Positions 58,990-64,000 of a DNA stretch of 64,000 bases are shown one piece after another. Source of the stretch: Nymphalis io (taxonomy: Eukaryota > Arthropoda > Insecta > Lepidoptera > Nymphalidae); assembly GCF_905147045.1 (NCBI RefSeq), contig NC_065891.1, positions 9,557,001 to 9,621,000 of the forward strand, in the 5' to 3' direction. Position 1 is the stretch's first letter, and every line of letters starts with the position of its first letter. The notes under the pieces were generated by a model. That model searched no databases. It was given only the letters and a program-made list of their open reading frames with translations, and had not been told where the DNA came from. The translations under genes and the position numbers were made by a program.

Positions 58990-59407
58990 TCACTGTAATT
59001 ATGTAACTTATCCGCATTTGAGCAGCGTGGTGGAATAAGCTCAAAATCTTCTGTTTAAAATGAGAGGAGGCCTTAGGCCCAGCAGTCATACGCAAGCTGT
59101 TACTATATAATATAATCATTGGAATATCTAAATCATGATTAGGTCATGACCCATTTAATAGATATGTATATGATGTCCTGACCGATTTCTTATGCATCCT
59201 CTCTTATCCGCATTTGAGCAGCGTGGTGGAATAAGCTCAAAATCTTCTGTTTAAAATGAGAGGAGGCCTTAGGCCCAGCAGTCATACGCAAGCTGTTACT
59301 ATATAATATAATCATTGGAATATAAACATATCTAATTCATGATTAGGTCATGACCCATTTAATAGATATGTATATGATGTCCTGACCGATTTCTTATGCA
59401 TTCTCTC
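58990..59407 (+). repeat. ~196-bp tandem duplication containing a SINE-B 3' end
   Basis: Unit 1 is 59007-59202 and unit 2 is 59203-59407. Both start CTTATCCGCATTTGAGCAGC, include GAGAGGAGGCCTTAGGCCC and end near ATTTCTTATGCAT. They differ mainly by an 8-base insertion (AAACATAT) in unit 2 and a few substitutions, so the duplication is recent. The first ~100 bases of each unit are SINE-B 3' sequence. Confidence 0.9.
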
Positions 59408-60614
59408 TTCCATTCTCTTCCATTCTAAGAATAGCAATTTGTGCGGGACATTTTATAGCGTGTGTGCCGACATTAGTGCAGTCTATATTCAATATTCCCA
59501 TAATACGATGGAATATGACCGGAAATAGTTCAGGTTCTGGACCAACAACTTTACGCACTTCTAAAATCCGAGCTGCTTGAGAAATCCTCGACAAAAAAAC
59601 TTCAACATTTTCATTTGCCCACCCCCGTTCTGAAGCAGTACAGTATATACATAAAACTTACCCTCAGGTGGAAAAAATATTCAAATAAAAAATTTTGTTC
59701 GCATTAAAATATTACTAAAAGAAGTTTAGCGTTCCCACATTGAATGTAGTTCATTCCAGTGAATTATAAAAGACAATATATTAAAGATTCTCATCTCTTT
59801 CCACAGAATACCCGATTTCTATCTTATATTCCAATCTCAGGCTATTTTCCGAGCAATATTTCTCAATTGCGTCCACATTTAGATTTCAGCATCTAGATAA
59901 CATTTTCAGTTCAAGTGGACGCAGGACGGTTCTCAGATAACAAATGCAATTTACGCCGCGCCACTTCAAAAGAATTACGCGATTTATATTTATTTTTCTT
60001 CCTATCTATTTATTTTCAATAATCGTTAAATGTATATAAATAATAATATTTATCTGATCATACTGCCAGTATTCTATATAAACAGATACATATTACAGTA
60101 ATTTTCATACAATTCTAAATATATTTTATTCGAGTAGCCTTTTAAGCCACTGCTTGGCATATACATAGATTAACTGAGAATAATAGACAATTGCTATGCA
60201 AAATTTCACAATGATATAATTTGTAAATGATAAAAATATAATATTTATCATAAAGATATGTAATTAGGATGGAAAATTACTCAATTTATCGCCGCATCTT
60301 TTCCCTCGAATCTGTGCTTTCGAAACTCCCACTTCTAAATGCGTAGATTCGCTTTACGTTTAATTTAATCTTGTAAAATCACGATGAAAAAGTTCTTATA
60401 AGAGCTAACTTGAATAAAATACATTTAATTATGTTTTAGAAGTTTATATAGTTCTTTTGGATGTTCATTTGTTAATCAGAAGAAAAACTGTTTTATATAA
60501 TGTATTTCTTAAAAACGATTTAAAAAGAACGATACATTATGGCTTATGAAAACGTAAAAGCTTTTTCCGAACCCCGTAAGACAATACACAATGTTTACTT
60601 CCATCTTAATAGAG
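59408..60614. other. intergenic DNA
   Basis: No exon or repeat identified. Segment 59560-59960 is less AT-rich than average. Confidence 0.4.
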
Positions 60615-60690
60615 CTCGGCGTGAAACCGGATGCGAACCCACGTCCAGTCTACCTTTGACGTTTATGAGGGTACACTAACACGAGTGCGT
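60615..60690 (-). repeat. tRNA-like remnant
   Basis: On the minus strand GTGGGTTCGCATCCGGTTTC is a fair B-box/T-arm string preceded by TTAGTGTACCCTCATAAACG. It does not form a full tRNA. Probably a decayed SINE head. Confidence 0.35.
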
Positions 60691-61854
60691 AATTTAATAT
60701 GTCTATAACATAATCCCGTAGAAATTTATTACCTTCAACTTGAAATTGAATTATTTCGTTTACTTTTTTAGGTTAAATAATAAAAGGTATGAAATAAAAA
60801 AATATATTTATTACCTTAAATGTTAATCAACCGCGAACGCCTAGACAGATTCTGATGAAAAGTGTAGACTGTGTAAGTGGTTATGGAGAAGCGAAGTGGG
60901 AATGTAAGTCGCTCATCTAAAATCACATCTCAACCGAAAATCAAAAATCTTTATTCAATATAGAAACGTTACACTTGCTTATTGATTGCCAAAAAATTTA
61001 CCAGCGGTTAACACCTCAGACCTGAGAAGTACCGGATTTTTTTAATCTCATATTTTATTATTACAATTATAAATATTTAAACTGATTTGAGTATTTACAG
61101 TGTTTATAAAATTACCAATATTTGATAATGTTATATCTTAATATAGAGAACAAACAAATTTACTCTTCGTGGATATATATAGAATTTATAAAAGCCTGTA
61201 GCTAACTAAGAACTATTTTTGTTTTCCTTTTAGTAAACTCGTTAGATCTAGTGCAATTATTTTTTGAGGTAACAACTCTCTCATTACAAAAGTATACAAC
61301 TTTTATATATTGTTCTTTATCTCCTTTTCTATTGTAAAAATATAATTAAGTTTGCATTTTTAATAATTTGTTATGATTATTATTTCAATTTTTTTATACA
61401 CACTTACTATAAAATCAAAAAATAATGTAAATGTTATACGACTATGCAAATATCTCGTTTAAAGAAATGATAATATTGACTTTGAGATGAACAAAAAACG
61501 CACATGAAAAAACACTGAAGCATGCTCTAGTCGCATGTGATTGATGCAACGTGTTGCCTGCAGTAGACCATCTTGGATCTTAAGCGACGTATTTGTTTAC
61601 ATATATATATATTATACACACATACATAAGTTTTTGTATTTAGAATATTTAATTTATATTTGTTATTGGTAGAATCCCATATACATAGTACAACATATAA
61701 TATACAATATTTTTTACATTTCTTATCAGTAAAACCCCAGCTATCATGATATACTTGAAAATCCCCAAACCATAGCAATCATATTCTATATTTATACCAT
61801 AATACAGCTACAATTTTTGTATTGACGATGATATAATTTACATTTCTTATTAAA
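60691..61854. other. intergenic AT-rich DNA
   Basis: No feature seen. Confidence 0.5.
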
Positions 61855-62475
61855 AAAATAGTGAAGCCGAGTGGTAAGAACGCGTGAATCTTAGCGGATG
61901 ATCGTGTGGTTAAACCTAGGTAGGTACCACAGAATTTTTATGTGCTTGTGATTATAATTCATCTCGAGCTTGACGGTGAAGGAAAACATCATGAGGAAAC
62001 CTGCATGGGTCTTATTTCACTAAAATTCTGCGACACGTGTATTCCACCAACCCGCATTGGAGCAACGTGCTGGAATCATGGAGCACTGGTGGTAGAGCTT
62101 TGTACAAGCTCGTCTGGGTAGGTACCACCCACTCATCAGATATTCTAACGCAAAACAGCAGTACTTGGTATTGTTGTATTCCGGTTTGAAGGGTGAGTGA
62201 GCCAGCGTAATTACAGGCACAAGGGACATTACATCTTAGTTCCCAAGGTTGATGGCGCATTGGTGATGTAAGCGATGGTTAACATTTCTTACAATGCCAA
62301 TGTCTATGGGCGTTGGTGGCCACTTACAATCAGGTGTCATATGCTCGTCCGCCTTCCTATTCTATATATATAAAAAAAAGAATAAGCTCCCAACCTTCTG
62401 TTCCTGTTCTCAAAAACTGTTCCTCAAAAAGGGAGACCTCCTCTCCCCTTAGCCCAGCAGTGGGAAATTCACAGG
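61855..62475 (+). mobile_element. SINE-B interrupted by a SINE-A
   Basis: SINE-B runs 61855-62084 (GAACGCGTGAATCTTAGCGG, GAGGAAACCTGCATGGG, TATTCCACCAACCCGCATTG) and resumes 62380-62475 (AATAAGCTCCCAACCTTCTG to TGGGAAATTCACAGGC). The interruption falls in the GTGGTGGAATAAGCTCC region. The duplicated target is imperfect. Confidence 0.88.
62085..62379 (+). mobile_element. SINE-A nested in SINE-B
   Basis: Full-length and near consensus, from ACTGGTGGTAGAGCTTTGTA to CTTCCTATTCTATATATATA and an A8 tract. Same orientation as its host. Confidence 0.92.
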
Positions 62476-63274
62476 CTGTTACAAAAACAATGTATTAACA
62501 AAAATCCATAGTGCCACGGGTTGAATTCGCTAAACCATTTCAATTGTAATTTGAATTTGATTGCACAAGAGACATCCGCGAATTCAATTACTTTACTGCT
62601 CGATTTAACTAAACCTGTAGCGAACTATATACACATATACTAATATATTATAATAGCTCTAATAGTGCCCAATATGAAACCCGATGAACCAGTACATCAT
62701 TAAAGGATGAAATTGAATGCCGGTCAATTTGATATAGGATCGAAATCTATCAGAGCAACTATTCATGTAATGATATCAATGACGCGAATGGCTATCGTAA
62801 TAAACCGTTTCTATTACCGTATATTGTTTGTCGTCAATATTTATTGACAAAGTTTAAATATTAGTATAATTTCATATTATTTCCGTGAGATAAACATTAC
62901 AGAATAAGAAGTATGTTTATTTGATTTAAGATTGTATTTGTTAACATGTATTTGATTTGGGCGACTTTTATATTATTTTTAGTAATATTTGTAAATAATG
63001 GATCGTTATGTTTGTAATGAACAAATAATAAATAAATGTGCTGTCGAATTGGAGGGCGTTAGTAGCTACGACACGGTATTATACTATTGTAGTTATTATC
63101 GTCTATATTGTTTAAGATATGTATAATTTGTTCAAAACGAATAAATAAATAAATAATGGAGTAAAATATAACTTTTGTTCGTAAATTATAATTGTACTAA
63201 TGTTTTCTTATTAGAGGGTAGATTTTGATTCTTAATTTCTGTTTACATTTATGTTTTTATTTGTGTTAATATCG
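62476..63274. other. intergenic AT-rich DNA
   Basis: No feature seen. Confidence 0.5.
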
Positions 63275-63400
63275 TGCTCGGTGGTGATCAAAAAAATCAT
63301 AAGAAAAATGCATGTATCGGATGAAATTCTGCCACATTTACATCCACTAGTGCATTGGAGCAGCGTAGTGGAATCAGCTCTAAATATTATCTTCAAGAAG
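63275..63400 (+). mobile_element. SINE-B fragment
   Basis: GAAATTCTGCCACATTTACA, TGCATTGGAGCAGCGTAGTG and GAATCAGCTC match the SINE-B 3' half with substitutions. Confidence 0.65.
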
Positions 63401-63439
63401 TACGCCTTTTTTTATACGTGGGCAAACCCTCTACCACAG

Positions 63440-64000
63440 ATGATGATGATGATAAAGGGTTATGTCGGACTCTTACCGACTAAAATCACCACGGTCAGTC
63501 TTCGCTCCGCAGGGGGCAAAGTTACGGACACACTTGCGTAATCATCCGCGACTCCGCTAGCGGTTGTTCAATTAAAGAACCCTTCATTGTCGAAAACTCC
63601 TATTTTTTTGCTACATGCTTGTTGGAATTGGCACGCTTTCGTCCTAGGGGGACCCTATACTTTTCAAAACTACTTTACAAAGGTATTCTTCACGGAGGTA
63701 GGAAGGTTATTACGCCGACTGCGCCCTACTCTCCTACACTTTATCGGTGCTGCCAGAGCATTGTTCTCCCTCTCTCTTTCTGCCATTTATTTTTGCGCTA
63801 TAACGGTCTCGCAAAAAGTGAGCATAGCTTTACAAGACTTTTCACCGCCAATCACGGACTTCACCACGGCTGGCAGCGACAAGTCCTCACCGACTGCTAC
63901 GATCAATCTTTGCCGCGGCTCTTCCCAAGCTGGACATACCGGTAGCGTGTGTCACATGACTTCATTTGTTTTGCAGGCGTGACAAATTGGTGTCGGTTCC
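63440..64000 (-). mobile_element. R1-clade non-LTR retrotransposon, ORF2 C-terminus and 3' end (continues off the window)
   Basis: On the minus strand the C-terminal ORF2 region is readable from about 63990 to a stop at 63670-63672. It contains a CX2C...HX4C zinc-knuckle-like motif (CHACKTNEVM, a stop, HTLPVCPAW), then VAVGEDLSLPAVVKSVIGG, CKAMLTFCETVIAQK, a second stop, MAERERENNALAAPIK and an Arg-rich tail. Two in-frame stops show it is inactive. The 3' UTR ends in the GGTGATTTTAGTCGGTAAGA string shared with the element at 5430-6060, followed on the + strand side by (GAT)n near 63438-63455. The 5' part lies beyond position 64000. Confidence 0.85.

Noticed and set aside
1..64000. CRISPR arrays, operons, bacterial or viral genes
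   Set aside because: No regularly spaced repeats, no operon-like gene packing, and no viral structural or replication genes were seen. The window is ordinary animal chromosomal DNA with retroelements.

Overview
This is an AT-rich animal genomic window, most likely from a butterfly or moth. The inference rests on three things. Introns are short with GT-AG ends. There is an insect-type otopetrin gene. Several tRNA-headed SINE families and R1-clade non-LTR retrotransposon ends of the type common in Lepidoptera are scattered throughout. No bacterial, organellar or CRISPR features are seen.

Two protein-coding genes are well supported, both on the + strand. The first, about 19.4-34.5 kb, is an otopetrin proton-channel gene of at least 15 coding exons; all splice phases close and the 12 expected membrane segments can be placed. 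It appears to have two alternative 5' ends. One runs through exons at 19384-19539 and 20014-20177. The other is a separate ATG exon at 27205-27401 with its own TATA-like element. Both end in the same phase and join the common exon at 28488. A GC-rich open frame at 3797-3994 ends at a phase-0 donor and could be the distant first exon of the long form, but this is weakly supported. The second gene, 37262-39455, has three exons and encodes a 321-residue single-pass membrane protein of the FAM174 (DUF1180) family.

The rest is intergenic or intronic DNA rich in mobile elements. I label the families with working names. SINE-A is about 290 bp and starts CTGGTGGTAGGGCTTTG. SINE-B has a tRNA-like head and ends near CCCAGCAGTGGGA. 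SINE-C has a tRNA-like head and an ATT tail. SINE-D has a Cys-tRNA-like head. SINE-E is a fifth tRNA-headed family. R1-clade LINE 3' ends lie at 5.4-6.1, 8.25-8.59, 17.5 and 63.4-64.0 kb, an RTE-like LINE C-terminus at 22.5 kb, and a dead Tc1-like transposase at 46.6-47.3 kb. The clearest insertion histories are a 5'-truncated LINE with a 16-bp target duplication inside a SINE-A at 8.2-8.6 kb, and a SINE-A inside a SINE-B at 61.9-62.5 kb.

From 0 to 19 kb the sequence is intergenic, or a giant first intron of the otopetrin gene. From 39.5 to 64 kb I find no gene, only repeats, an isolated CpG-rich patch at 45.3 kb and some less AT-rich single-copy stretches that could be regulatory. No clearly new biological system is evident. 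The most interesting signals are the modular otopetrin gene (alternative N-termini and three phase-symmetric cassette exons), a perfect 16-bp inverted repeat at 36.6 kb, a TGACA cluster upstream of the FAM174 gene, and a diverged 300-bp repeat pair at 13 and 15 kb.
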